Positions 19,129 through 27,015 of a DNA stretch of 64,000 nucleotides are shown piece by piece (positions within the stretch are counted from its first letter, which is position 1; every line of letters begins with the position of its first letter). The translations under genes were made by a program, and so were the position numbers. Source of the DNA: Opitutia bacterium UBA4506 (GTDB lineage Bacteria > Verrucomicrobiota > Verrucomicrobiia > Opitutales > Puniceicoccaceae); the NCBI GenBank assembly GCA_002388665.1, contig DGMY01000085.1, positions 22,383 through 86,382 on the forward strand, written 5' to 3'. The notes beneath the pieces are model-generated. The model made no database searches. It was not told the DNA's origin and saw only the letters and a list, made by a program, of their open reading frames with translations.

Positions 19129-20103
19129 TCAACCTGTCGCTCTCGCGCGGCGAAGTCGCCGGCGGATCGCGCCCGGGGTTTGGCCGGTGAACTGTTTAAA
19201 GGCCCGGTTGAAGGAGGCTTCGGATTCGTAATTCAATCGTTCCGCGATTTCTGCCAGGGGTAAGTCAGTGTCGCGCAACCATCCCGTCGCAACTTGGAAG
19301 CGCCATTTTCGGACGTATTGCATCGGGGGCTCGCCCACGAGGTCCATGAAACGCTTGGCGAAAGCAGAGCGAGACATCCCGATCTTCCCGGCCAGATGAT
19401 CGACCGACCACGGTTGCGTCGGATTCCGATGGATCTGAGCGATAGCCTTACCAATTTGCTCGTCTTGCAGCGCGCCCAACCAGCCGGTTTTGGCCAGGGG
19501 GGAACTTGCCAGCCAGTGGCGGATTGCTTGCACCACCAGGATGTCGGAGACGCGGGTGATAATGGTATCGCCCCCCGGTTTGAGGCGTTCTGCTTCGCTC
19601 GCCATGAGGCGGATCGTGTCCAGCAGCCAGTCGTTCTCAGGGGTGTGGGTCTGCATGAGGATCAATTTGGGTAGCAGGCTGACGACGCGCTGCGCCGCGG
19701 GGTCTTCGACAGAGACCGCTCCGCAAACGAGGTGGGTCGCATCCCCTCCGCCCCCATAGTTCAGTAGCTCGTAGCGGGGGCTGACAGACTCCCGTTCCAG
19801 CTCGAAGATATTGATCGCCTCTGTCTGCAGACTGTCGGCAATGGCATGGCCCTGCCCGTGAGGAATGAGCGCGAAATCGCCGCTTTCCAATTCCTCCCGA
19901 TCACCGTTGGGGAACTCGATCCAGCACCGGCCCTTTGTCACGACATGAAACATCAGGCAGTCCGGCATCGGCGGCAGCTCGATCCCCCAAGGCGCAGTCA
20001 GCTCCGACCGGCTATAGAAGGTACCACTCATATGGAGTGAGTGAAGTGCCTCGCCCAGGGGGTCCACTGAGCGGAACGCGGTTTCGAGTGGTTCGATGCG
20101 CAT
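19129..20103 (-). CDS. AraC family transcriptional regulator (cupin_6 type)
   Basis: A 324-residue regulator. The N-terminal cupin (about residues 1-190) has FHVVTKGRCWIEF, DFALIPHGQGHAI and the DTIRLMASEAE stretch typical of the cupin_6 subfamily. The C-terminal double helix-turn-helix (about 215-318) contains the DHLAGKIGMSRSAFAKRF and LAEIAERLNYESEASF motifs. It is divergent from the NmrA-like and DUF1772 genes, which it probably controls, responding to a small electrophile or quinone-like molecule by family analogy. The last residues, after QTPGAIRR, are RLRRARATG and differ from the tail encoded by the displaced fragment at 12614, which indicates that the 3' end of this gene was replaced by incoming DNA. 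Confidence 0.92.
   Translation of the reverse strand: MRIEPLETAFRSVDPLGEALHSLHMSGTFYSRSELTAPWGIELPPMPDCLMFHVVTKGRCWIEFPNGDREELESGDFALIPHGQGHAIADSLQTEAINIFELERESVSPRYELLNYGGGGDATHLVCGAVSVEDPAAQRVVSLLPKLILMQTHTPENDWLLDTIRLMASEAERLKPGGDTIITRVSDILVVQAIRHWLASSPLAKTGWLGALQDEQIGKAIAQIHRNPTQPWSVDHLAGKIGMSRSAFAKRFMDLVGEPPMQYVRKWRFQVATGWLRDTDLPLAEIAERLNYESEASFNRAFKQFTGQTPGAIRRRLRRARATG
19160..19237. repeat. Gene-proximal copy of the 78-bp direct repeat
   Basis: Identical base for base to 12639-12716 and in the same orientation. It lies inside the coding sequence of the AraC gene, over the second helix-turn-helix and the QTPGAIRR end. To its left the sequence is that of the candidate inserted segment; to its right is the original regulator gene. 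Confidence 0.95.
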
Positions 20104-20111
20104 CGCTTCTC

Positions 20112-20140
20112 AGAATCACGCAAGCTGGACGAAATGTCAA
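20112..20140 (-). promoter_or_regulatory. Candidate promoter of the AraC gene
   Basis: On the minus strand a perfect TTGACA (20140-20135) is followed after 17 bases by GATTCT (20117-20112), a weak -10. GAGAAG then lies directly before the ATG at 20103, so the transcript would have almost no leader. The -35 hexamer would overlap the upstream ATG option at 20134 of the divergent gene, which argues for a later start of that gene. Confidence 0.3.
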
Positions 20141-20196
20141 TTTATGTGGATCAAGTGTCATATAAAACCTCTGTCCGTCGGGCTATGATCGTGTCT

Positions 20197-21057
20197 ATGA
20201 AAACTAAGACACAAAACACCACCCGCATATCCACACCCTCCGCCACGACCTTGGTCCTTGGCGGAAATGGTAAAACCGGCCGGCGCGTCGTCGCAGGACT
20301 GAAGGCGCAAGGCCGATCGGTCCGAATCGGTTCCCGCTCGGCTTCACCGAGTTTCGACTGGCACGACTCCCGAAACTGGGGAACGGTCTTCGACGGCATC
20401 CGCGAAATGTATGTCGCCTACCATCCTGATCTCGCTGTGCCGGGCGCGTCGGAACACATTCGACAGCTGGTGGCTATTGCGAAGGAACGGGGTGTTCAAA
20501 AGATCGTCCTGCTTTCCGGCCGGGGCGAAGAGGAGGCCCAGCTCTGCGAGCGGATTGTCCTGCATTCCGGGATACCGGCAACTGTGGTGCGTTGCAGTTG
20601 GTTCAATCAAAACTTCACGGAGTCCTTCTTTCGAGATATGGTGCTCAGCGGTACCCTCGCGTTACCAGTGAACTCGGTGCGTGAACCTTTCGTCGACGCA
20701 GAAGACATTGCTGCCGTCGCTGTCGCCGCGCTGACTGAAGACGGACACAGTGGCGAGATCTACGAAATCACCGGGCCACGTCTATTGACCTTCCCGGAAG
20801 TCGCCCGGGAAATTACCGCAGGCACTGGCCGGCCGGTCCGATTCGAAGAGATTTCGATGGAAACCTTCGTCGCCGGACTCCAAGCAGCCGGGCTGCCCGG
20901 GGATATGATCAAGCTGATCCACTATCTCACCTCGGAGGTCCTGGACGGGCGCAACGAAAGTCTGGGTGACGGGGTCCAACGAGCGCTGGGGCGTGCACCA
21001 CGTGACTTCAGCGACTTCGTGGCCAACGCTCACGCGAGCCGTGCTTGGGAAGCCTAG
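20197..21057 (+). CDS. NmrA-like NAD(P)-binding protein
   Basis: A Rossmann-fold protein of about 286 residues. The nucleotide-binding motif is TTLVLGGNGKTGRRVV, where GGxGKTG replaces the usual GATGxxG. The atypical SDR/NmrA layout follows, with VVRCSWFNQNFTESF near the middle and the C-terminal EIYEITGPRLLTFPE region. Such proteins bind NADP(H) and act as redox sensors or as quinone/azoreductase-like enzymes (QOR2 type). Starts at 20134, 20185 and 20197 are all in frame; I prefer 20197 (MKTKTQ) because it leaves room for divergent promoters, although no start has a strong ribosome binding site. It forms a pair with the DUF1772 gene downstream. Confidence 0.88.
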   Translation: MKTKTQNTTRISTPSATTLVLGGNGKTGRRVVAGLKAQGRSVRIGSRSASPSFDWHDSRNWGTVFDGIREMYVAYHPDLAVPGASEHIRQLVAIAKERGVQKIVLLSGRGEEEAQLCERIVLHSGIPATVVRCSWFNQNFTESFFRDMVLSGTLALPVNSVREPFVDAEDIAAVAVAALTEDGHSGEIYEITGPRLLTFPEVAREITAGTGRPVRFEEISMETFVAGLQAAGLPGDMIKLIHYLTSEVLDGRNESLGDGVQRALGRAPRDFSDFVANAHASRAWEA

Positions 21058-21102
21058 CCCGCCGCTCTCCACGCTAAGAACAAATTGAAAGGTTATACCG
21101 TG

Positions 21103-21609
21103 ATGCAAGACAACGTATTCTTCCTTCTCCTCGGCTTCGCCACCCTCAGCACTGCGCTCGTGGCCGGCCTTGTTTTCACCTTCGCCGTCATCATCATGCC
21201 TGGCATTGCCAGGCTCGGGGACCGCACCTTTATACGCACGTTTCAAGTGATCGATGGAGTCATCCAGAGCGGACAACCACTCTTCGCGCTGGTCTGGCTA
21301 GGATCCATCCTCTCCTTGCTGGTGGTATCGATTCTCGGCCTCTGGCAACTCAACGGCCTCTCCAAATGGCTTCTGGTCGCGGCCAACGCACTCTATATAA
21401 CCGGCGTCCAACTACCCACCTTCGTCATCAACGTACCGCTCAACAATCAGTTGCAGACCATCAGAACGCTTGAAGCCAGTGAGGACGTGATCGAGGGGGC
21501 GCGGGCGGCATTCGAAGAGCGATGGAACTGGGCCAATCGTTTACGCACTTTCGCCGCCATTGCAGTCCTGGCCATTCTGCTCTATGGATTGCATACCTTC
21601 AGAGCGTAG
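21103..21609 (+). CDS. DUF1772 (anthrone oxygenase-like) membrane protein
   Basis: A 168-residue integral membrane protein with four hydrophobic segments: near residues 5-30, 55-80, 85-105 and 145-165. The conserved polar part PTFVINVPLNNQL followed by RWNWANRLRT is the hallmark of DUF1772, the family that includes fungal anthrone oxygenases. AAAGG lies about 11 bases before the ATG; an in-frame TTG at 21085 would add six residues. It follows the NmrA-like gene by 45 bases and probably shares its transcript. With AraC, NmrA-like and AcuI-like neighbours it suggests a small module handling quinones or reactive aromatics, which is an inference from context. Confidence 0.85.
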   Translation: MQDNVFFLLLGFATLSTALVAGLVFTFAVIIMPGIARLGDRTFIRTFQVIDGVIQSGQPLFALVWLGSILSLLVVSILGLWQLNGLSKWLLVAANALYITGVQLPTFVINVPLNNQLQTIRTLEASEDVIEGARAAFEERWNWANRLRTFAAIAVLAILLYGLHTFRA

Positions 21610-21613
21610 CGGA

Positions 21614-22309
21614 TCAATCTGAGGGAATGGTGACCGAAGGAGGTTCTGCCAAAAGTGCATCGTCCATATTGTGCGGGTGCGCAATGAAGGGAAGCTCACT
21701 GATGCCATTGATCACAAACTGCGCCGCGATAATTACAAAGAGGAGTCCCATGAACCGACGCAGCACCCGAAGAACAATGGGGGTCAGCCATCGCGAACCG
21801 CTAGCTGAAATACGGAGGATGAGAAAGCAGGCCAAGTAGACGATCGGCACGCTGCCGAGCAGCCAGAGCATCTCCCACAAGCCGGCCGCCTGGGTTTGTA
21901 AAATGATCACCGTAGAAATGGCACCGGGTCCGCACAGCAAAGGAATTGCCAGCGGAGAAATCGCAATATCATCCTTCTCCTGAGCGACGGCCTTCTCCGC
22001 CGGATTCAGCCGTGTTTGCGGTTCCGGTGCCCGCAACATCTCAAACCCGATGGCGAAAAGGACGATTCCGCCGGCAATTTGCAAGGCCGGCAGGGTGATC
22101 CCGAGGAGTGTGAAAATCCATTGCCCGGCCACGGCCATGACGGCGAGAATGATTCCGGCGACGATACATCCGCGGCGGGCCATAGCGATCCGCTCTGCTT
22201 TTGAGTCGTCCGTAGTGATCGCGAGAAAGGCGGGCACCGTCGAAAACGGATTAATGATCGCAAAAAGTGAGACCACAGAAAGCAGCAGAAACTCGATGGA
22301 GGAACTCAT
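21614..22309 (-). CDS. MarC family integral membrane protein (UPF0056)
   Basis: A 231-residue protein with six predicted membrane spans. It shows the MarC signatures: the opening AIINPFSTVPAFLAIT near residue 17, the GGIVLFAIGFEML span near 80, and AIPLLCGPGAISTVI near 120, all repeated as a two-fold three-helix layout. Despite the name, the family was not confirmed as a multidrug resistance determinant, and its transported substrate is unknown. The gene converges on the DUF1772 gene with only four bases between stops. Confidence 0.92.
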   Translation of the reverse strand: MSSSIEFLLLSVVSLFAIINPFSTVPAFLAITTDDSKAERIAMARRGCIVAGIILAVMAVAGQWIFTLLGITLPALQIAGGIVLFAIGFEMLRAPEPQTRLNPAEKAVAQEKDDIAISPLAIPLLCGPGAISTVIILQTQAAGLWEMLWLLGSVPIVYLACFLILRISASGSRWLTPIVLRVLRRFMGLLFVIIAAQFVINGISELPFIAHPHNMDDALLAEPPSVTIPSD

Positions 22310-22501
22310 TACCGGAATTCAGGGATAACGTCTCATTGCGATGAACGGCGGGAGGAGGATCCCACCACCACAGTCAGAAACTCTGACGAAGCCCCGGGGT
22401 CGCGGCAAGGGAACAACATGCCCACAGTGTGGAGAAGTCCTGCGACCCGTCGCGCTCATTGAACCGCCACGCCACCTTCTCCGATCGCTCGGCTATCGAG
22501 C

Positions 22502-23104
22502 CTACCACACCCAAAATCCCTGCGCTCCCTTGATCGCCCAGACAGAAAAATTGGAGACGCCATGAGCCACAAAGCACGGCAGCAGCGAACGGGAGCGGTT
22601 CCCGATCCCGAACCGGACCGTGTAGAACCAGAGACTGTTCGCGAAGACAAACAACGTGCTGAACATCCCCTTGGCAGTCCATTCAAAGGAGAGGGTCCCC
22701 TCTTCCCATGACCAGAGGTAGGGATGAATCACCGCGAAAAGGAATGAAAATCCTAAAACGCTCCCGATCAACCAGCCCCGACCCTTGTGATCGACGACCA
22801 AATAGCCCCGAAATACAATCTCCTCGATGACGGCGGCGGCGAGGACCGGTATAATTGCGATGACGGCCATCTCCGATTGTTCTTCCGTGAGACCCAGACC
22901 GTACTCTACGCCGGTTTCGAGAAGCGTTAAAACCAATCCCCCGATTCCGGCGATAATCAAAACCCGCAACGGAGCCCAACTGGCCCCGGGAAAGCCCCCC
23001 GTTCGCTGTGAGCGACAATCCGATGCCCACATATAGAGAAGCACCAAAGCGATACCACCGTAGATCGCTCCACCCATCCAACCATCGGACTCAAGAAAAC
23101 TCAT
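22502..23104 (-). CDS. CPBP family intramembrane metalloprotease
   Basis: A 200-residue membrane protein. The catalytic motifs of the CPBP/Rce1 (abortive infection) family are present in order: EEIVFRG near residue 94, FLFAVIHPYLW near 125 and CFVAHGVSNF near 178, giving the two glutamates and two histidines expected. Substrates of bacterial members range from bacteriocin precursors to unknown prenylated or membrane proteins. No partner gene is adjacent; the neighbours face away or belong to replication. Confidence 0.88.
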   Translation of the reverse strand: MSFLESDGWMGGAIYGGIALVLLYMWASDCRSQRTGGFPGASWAPLRVLIIAGIGGLVLTLLETGVEYGLGLTEEQSEMAVIAIIPVLAAAVIEEIVFRGYLVVDHKGRGWLIGSVLGFSFLFAVIHPYLWSWEEGTLSFEWTAKGMFSTLFVFANSLWFYTVRFGIGNRSRSLLPCFVAHGVSNFSVWAIKGAQGFWVW

Positions 23105-23196
23105 GGGAGGAGTGAAGATCGCGTTCCGAGGAAAGAAAAGACTTTTCGGGAGAGGCTGCGCTTTGGATTTGCCAGTGGCGCAAGGAGGAACATGCT

Positions 23197-23562
23197 TTGA
23201 AGAACGTCTCTATGTTCCAAGTAAATTTCAGCGAACAAAGCATCCGCCAATTAGATGAACTGGATAAGTTCGTCCAGATGGGTTTGGTCGAACAGATCAG
23301 CTCCCTCACCGCGGAAAGCCTTAAACACCTCGATGACACCCTCGGTCGATTCCATCGCAATGGACATACGCTCTACCGACTACGCGCCGGAGACTACCGC
23401 CTCTATTTCGAGCGAAACGAGGGGACCCTATTCTGTCACTACGTGTTGCATAAGAACACGTTAACCGATTTTGTGTACCGCTTCAAGCTACCGATATCCG
23501 AGGAGCAAATGCTGGAGCAACACGACTCATTTTGGAAATATTTGGACACATTGAAGAAATGA
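23197..23562 (+). CDS. RelE/ParE-like protein without an adjacent antitoxin
   Basis: A 121-residue protein whose middle matches the RelE fold: a two-helix start (SIRQLDELDKF), then GHTLYRLRAGDYRLYFER near residues 57-74 followed by LFCHYVLHKNTLTDF. The RAGDYRLYF strand carries the arginines used by RelE-type mRNA interferases. It starts at TTG 23197, eight bases after a perfect AAGGAGG; the ATG at 23192 in another frame stops after two codons. It has a longer C-terminal helix than classical RelE, and no antitoxin gene lies on either side. A toxin role is therefore uncertain; it may be a chromosomal orphan with another job. Confidence 0.8.
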   Translation: MKNVSMFQVNFSEQSIRQLDELDKFVQMGLVEQISSLTAESLKHLDDTLGRFHRNGHTLYRLRAGDYRLYFERNEGTLFCHYVLHKNTLTDFVYRFKLPISEEQMLEQHDSFWKYLDTLKK

Positions 23563-23572
23563 GGGGCCCAAT

Positions 23573-23604
23573 TGTGAATAAGTTCGGAATAACCTTGTGG
23601 GTAA
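23573..23604 (+). promoter_or_regulatory. Two DnaA-box-like sites upstream of dnaN
   Basis: TGTGAATAA at 23573-23581 is the exact complement of TTATTCACA and fits the TTATNCACA DnaA box. TGTGGGTAA at 23596-23604 is the complement of TTACCCACA, one base off. Both face the same way, 23 bases apart. An AT-rich stretch follows (about 23745-23800). They could regulate dnaN or mark a replication origin; the gap between the RelE-like gene and dnaN is only 274 bases. Confidence 0.35.
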
Positions 23605-23836
23605 AACCGGAAGCTTTGCTGACAAATCAAACTTGTTCCCAAAGCGCCCGAAAGATTCGCGGCAGTCTCACTGAGTTTTTCCGTGTTCTCAGGCACCTCA
23701 AGAATATCCATATCAATCACTTGAAGACTTGTTCACTCTATTCCCAGACCATAATAATAAGAATAGAGAACTATTTATTTTCTTCCTATTATTCCCCTGA
23801 TTCGTTTTCTTCCGTTCTTTCAACACCAGCCAGACC

Positions 23837-24967
23837 ATGAAATTTAAAGTAAACCGAGACCACTTCAGCAATGGATTGAATCAGGTGCTCAACGTAGTCA
23901 GCACCCGCCCGACCATGCCCATATTGCGAAATGTTCTGGTGGAAGCGTCGAACGGGGTTGTCACCTTCAAGACGACAAACCTGGACTTGGCGATCCGCTG
24001 CTCGATTAAGGCAGAGGTCGAGGAGGAGGGCGGTCTGACTCTCCCAGTGCGAAAACTCGCCTCCATCGTTCGCGAGCTGCCAAACTTGGAAGTCTTTGTC
24101 GAAACCGACTCCAAACCGTCGGCGAAAATCAAAAGCGGGGGATCGAAGTATCAGATCGTGGGAATCGGGGCCGATGAGTTCCCTCCCCTGCCCACCTTTG
24201 ACGATCAGCACGAGTTCACCCTGCCACAGGAGGAAGTTTCCTCCATGCTGCGTAGCGTCTCGTACGCTCAGTCTTCCGACGAAACTCGCTACATCCTGAA
24301 CGGGGTCTTCTTCAACTTTGCAGAGGACAAGCTGAACATGGTGGCAACCGATGGTCGCCGTCTGGCGATGGTGGGGTTCGATGTCCCGGTTGAAGATGGT
24401 CAATCCGGTCATTTGATTCTGCCCGCTAAAACGGTCGCTGAGCTTGAGCGACTCCTCGGCCAAGGGGAAACGGTCAAGATCTCCTTTAACGACCGTCAGG
24501 TGGCCTTTGAGGTCGGTTTAAGCGACTCCTCGAAAGAGAGTGGCTTGGTCGAAAACCTCTATCTCGTGTCAAAGACGGTGGAAGGGCGATATCCCGACTA
24601 CCAGCAAGTGATTCCAAAAGAGACCGAACACCGGGTACGGATCGAGCGGGAATTGTTGCAGGAATGTGTTCACCGTGCGGCGCTGGTCATCAGCGAAAAG
24701 AGCAACTCGGTGAAGTTGAAAATTTCGGAAAACCTCCTCGAAATCAGCGCCAGAAGCGCGGAATTTGGAGAATCTCACGAATCGATGGCGATCAAATATG
24801 AAGGGCCTGAGGTCCAGATCGCTTTCAATCCGCAGTTCCTTCTCGATCCGCTCAAAGCGGTGCATCAGGATGAGGTTTACCTCGAATTCAAGGACGAGCT
24901 GAGCCCGGGTGTCTTCAAGACACTTGAGAATTTCCTCTGCGTGGTGATGCCGTTGCGCCTGAATTGA
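23837..24967 (+). CDS. dnaN: DNA polymerase III subunit beta (sliding clamp)
   Basis: A 376-residue protein of the usual clamp length with three similar domains. Recognisable parts are [14 protein letters not shown] near residue 25, the [14 protein letters not shown] segment near 150, [10 protein letters not shown] near 173, the [10 protein letters not shown] loop near 257, and the conserved C-terminal end in VVMPLRLN, which forms part of the pocket that binds clamp-binding motifs. The clamp encircles DNA and tethers polymerase and repair enzymes. No dnaA or recF is adjacent within the window, so the gene is separated from the classical dnaA-dnaN-recF order. Confidence 0.97.
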   Translation: MKFKVNRDHFSNGLNQVLNVVSTRPTMPILRNVLVEASNGVVTFKTTNLDLAIRCSIKAEVEEEGGLTLPVRKLASIVRELPNLEVFVETDSKPSAKIKSGGSKYQIVGIGADEFPPLPTFDDQHEFTLPQEEVSSMLRSVSYAQSSDETRYILNGVFFNFAEDKLNMVATDGRRLAMVGFDVPVEDGQSGHLILPAKTVAELERLLGQGETVKISFNDRQVAFEVGLSDSSKESGLVENLYLVSKTVEGRYPDYQQVIPKETEHRVRIERELLQECVHRAALVISEKSNSVKLKISENLLEISARSAEFGESHESMAIKYEGPEVQIAFNPQFLLDPLKAVHQDEVYLEFKDELSPGVFKTLENFLCVVMPLRLN

Positions 24968-25027
24968 GTAAGCGGAAAGAACAGAATTGTACCACAGGCT
25001 TGGAAGCAAGCCGGGGACAGCCGAGCG

Positions 25028-25918
25028 ATGAGTAACGTTATCGCCGGATATCTGGTGATGGGGTTAGCTGCGGCGCTGTTCTGGGTGTCGTATCGAGTCC
25101 GCCAGGCTCCGACTTTCCGATTGGTGCTGCTCAACCGATGGTTGCGGTGGGGTCTTTTCGGCGTGGGTATGGCATATCTGGTTCGGGATTGGGGAGGATC
25201 TTATCGACCCTACTGGGCACTGGCTCCGACGTTTCTGCTGATTTGGATGTTGGTGGAAAGCGTTTACACCTGGCTGGCTGTTCGAGCGTTGAGCTTGAGC
25301 AGTTTACCGGTTTTCCCCTCCTATCGCGGCGGGGTTCCCGAGGTAAATTGGCCGGTGGAACCCAGGTTTTTGAAGGTGAAAGAAGAGATTCGTTCACTCG
25401 GTTTCACCGTCCGTGAGAAAATGCGGGCCGAGTTGGGAGAATACATGACCCTGACTTCGGTTATTTATGCCGACGAGGAGAACAAAACCCGCCTTCAGGT
25501 TATTTTTGTTCCCCGCCCGAATAGCCGCCCGGCCCTGTTTTTCATTTTTACGAGCAAATCCGAGTCTGAACGCTGGGGAACGGAGAATGTGTGGCTTCCG
25601 TTTGGCGGTGTGGTCCCCCGGAGTTGGCATATTGATCGGAAACCGTTCTGCACCTCCCCGGCGAAATTATTGCAGCGTCACCGCCGAAAAATTGAGAAGG
25701 CCGGCGAGGAGTTGGTCTCTTTTGACGATCAGTGGGTGGATGAACTCAATGAGGAGCAGGACACCCTGGATCGCGTGAGTACCGAAGAGGGAATTCTCTT
25801 CTCGCGGCGCCACCGGCCGGAGTACGGCAAATTGACCGGTGATGGGCGCTACCGGGTTTGGAAACAAATCCTGTTGCTCAACTTTTTTGGCTGTGTAGGG
25901 CGAAGGGATCTGGGATGA
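25028..25918 (+). CDS. Unknown membrane-anchored protein between dnaN and hisC
   Basis: A 296-residue protein. The first about 100 residues hold three hydrophobic segments (VIAGYLVMGLAAALFWVSY, WGLFGVGMAYLV, YWALAPTFLLIWMLV). The remainder is soluble and alpha/beta with FLKVKEEIRSLGFTV and a strand-rich LQVIFVPRPNSRPALFFIF. I do not recognise the family. Its stop overlaps the hisC start by four bases (ATGA), and hisC in turn overlaps the CorC-like gene, so translation of the three genes is probably coupled. This does not reveal a function. Confidence 0.75.
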   Translation: MSNVIAGYLVMGLAAALFWVSYRVRQAPTFRLVLLNRWLRWGLFGVGMAYLVRDWGGSYRPYWALAPTFLLIWMLVESVYTWLAVRALSLSSLPVFPSYRGGVPEVNWPVEPRFLKVKEEIRSLGFTVREKMRAELGEYMTLTSVIYADEENKTRLQVIFVPRPNSRPALFFIFTSKSESERWGTENVWLPFGGVVPRSWHIDRKPFCTSPAKLLQRHRRKIEKAGEELVSFDDQWVDELNEEQDTLDRVSTEEGILFSRRHRPEYGKLTGDGRYRVWKQILLLNFFGCVGRRDLG

Positions 25919-27015
25919 CGGAAGGAAGTTGGCCAGACCCCAAAATTCAAGCCTGCCCGATTTATGAACCTGGACTGCCGATCGAAACAGTGGCCAGGGA
26001 TCTGGGCTTGGAACCGTCAAAGATCGTAAAATTGGCGTCCAATGAGAACCCGCTGGGCCCCTCCCCTCGTGCGATGGAGGCCGTGGTGGGTACGCTCAAC
26101 CGCCTTCACGACTACCCCGACGGAGGCACGTGGCGTTTCCGCGAACTGCTCGGCGAGAAGCTCGGGCTCGACCCGCTTCAAATTCTTCCCGGCAACGGTT
26201 CGAATGAGATTTTGGAGATGCTGGCCACGGCCTACTTGAAACCGGGTGAAAATGCGGTTTTCGGCGAGTATGGTTTTGTGGTGTACCGTTTGGCGACGCT
26301 GCACGCGAAAGCTGAGATGCGAGTCGCTCCCATGCCAAATCTGGCTCACGACCTCTCGATCCTGCGAAAGCAAATCGACGATCAGACGCGGATTGTCTTT
26401 TTGGCGAGTCCGAATAATCCGACCGGTGATTCACTCAAAGCCGAAGAGATAATCGAGTTCGCACGGAGCTTGCCGGAACACGTTCTATTTTGCTTCGACG
26501 AAGCGTATGCGGAATACGCGACGAACCCGGTGGATTTGCGTCCACTCATCGCAGAGGGGCGGCGGATCGTTTGTGTGCGCACGTTTTCCAAGATACACGG
26601 GTTGGCCGGTCTGCGTGTGGGCTATGCGTATTCCAATCCAGAGGTGATTGCGAACCTGCAGCGAGTGCGCCAGCCGTTCAACGTGAGCTCTGTCGCTCAG
26701 GCCGGTGCGATCGGGGCCTTGAAGGACGAGGAACATCAACGGAAGACGCGGGAGCTCAATTTGGAGTCCCTGGACTATTTGGAACGGTCGATGCTGGACC
26801 TAGGTGTGTGGGTCAGGCGAAGTGAAGCTAATTTTGTTCTCCTTGAGGTATCCTCGGGAGCGGATTGTTTCGACGCATTGTTGCGCGAAGGCGTGATCGT
26901 CCGTCCGCTCGGCGGATATGGACTGCCGCGGCACATTCGCGTATCGACAGGAACTATGGAGCAGAATCGTTTGTTTGTGGACCTCTTCACTCGCTGGCTG
27001 GAGGCAAAATCGTGA
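25915..27015 (+). CDS. hisC: Histidinol-phosphate aminotransferase
   Basis: A 366-residue class-II-type aminotransferase. The substrate-binding start LASNENPLGPSP lies near residue 40, the NPTGD segment near 165, and the PLP-binding lysine in TFSKIHGLAGLRVGY near 225. The last part contains VIVRPLGGYGLPRHIRVSTG with the phosphate-binding arginine. It interconverts histidinol phosphate and imidazole-acetol phosphate in histidine synthesis; many members also serve aromatic amino acids. The start ATG at 25915 overlaps the upstream stop. No other his gene is nearby, which is common in this phylum. Confidence 0.94.
   Translation: MTEGSWPDPKIQACPIYEPGLPIETVARDLGLEPSKIVKLASNENPLGPSPRAMEAVVGTLNRLHDYPDGGTWRFRELLGEKLGLDPLQILPGNGSNEILEMLATAYLKPGENAVFGEYGFVVYRLATLHAKAEMRVAPMPNLAHDLSILRKQIDDQTRIVFLASPNNPTGDSLKAEEIIEFARSLPEHVLFCFDEAYAEYATNPVDLRPLIAEGRRIVCVRTFSKIHGLAGLRVGYAYSNPEVIANLQRVRQPFNVSSVAQAGAIGALKDEEHQRKTRELNLESLDYLERSMLDLGVWVRRSEANFVLLEVSSGADCFDALLREGVIVRPLGGYGLPRHIRVSTGTMEQNRLFVDLFTRWLEAKS

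Larger units (their letters stand above)
12717..19159. mobile_element. Candidate 6.4-kb inserted segment carrying a helicase-nuclease gene
   Basis: The segment is bounded by the 78-bp direct repeats and contains one large gene and a 373-base empty stretch. One repeat completes the 3' end of an intact AraC gene, and the other is an orphan copy of that 3' end. Integrated elements that enter at gene ends and rebuild them leave exactly this arrangement. No integrase, transposase or terminal inverted repeat was seen inside, so the segment may have moved in trans, may be the remainder of a larger element, or may have arisen by homologous recombination. The element boundaries are inferred. Confidence 0.5.

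Noticed and set aside
12717..19159. Transposon with target-site duplication around the helicase gene
   Set aside because: A 78-bp duplication is far longer than transposon target duplications, and no terminal inverted repeat or transposase was found.
22310..22501. RNA gene between marC and the CPBP gene
   Set aside because: No cloverleaf, conserved RNA motif or terminator could be recognised; the short frames are unsupported.
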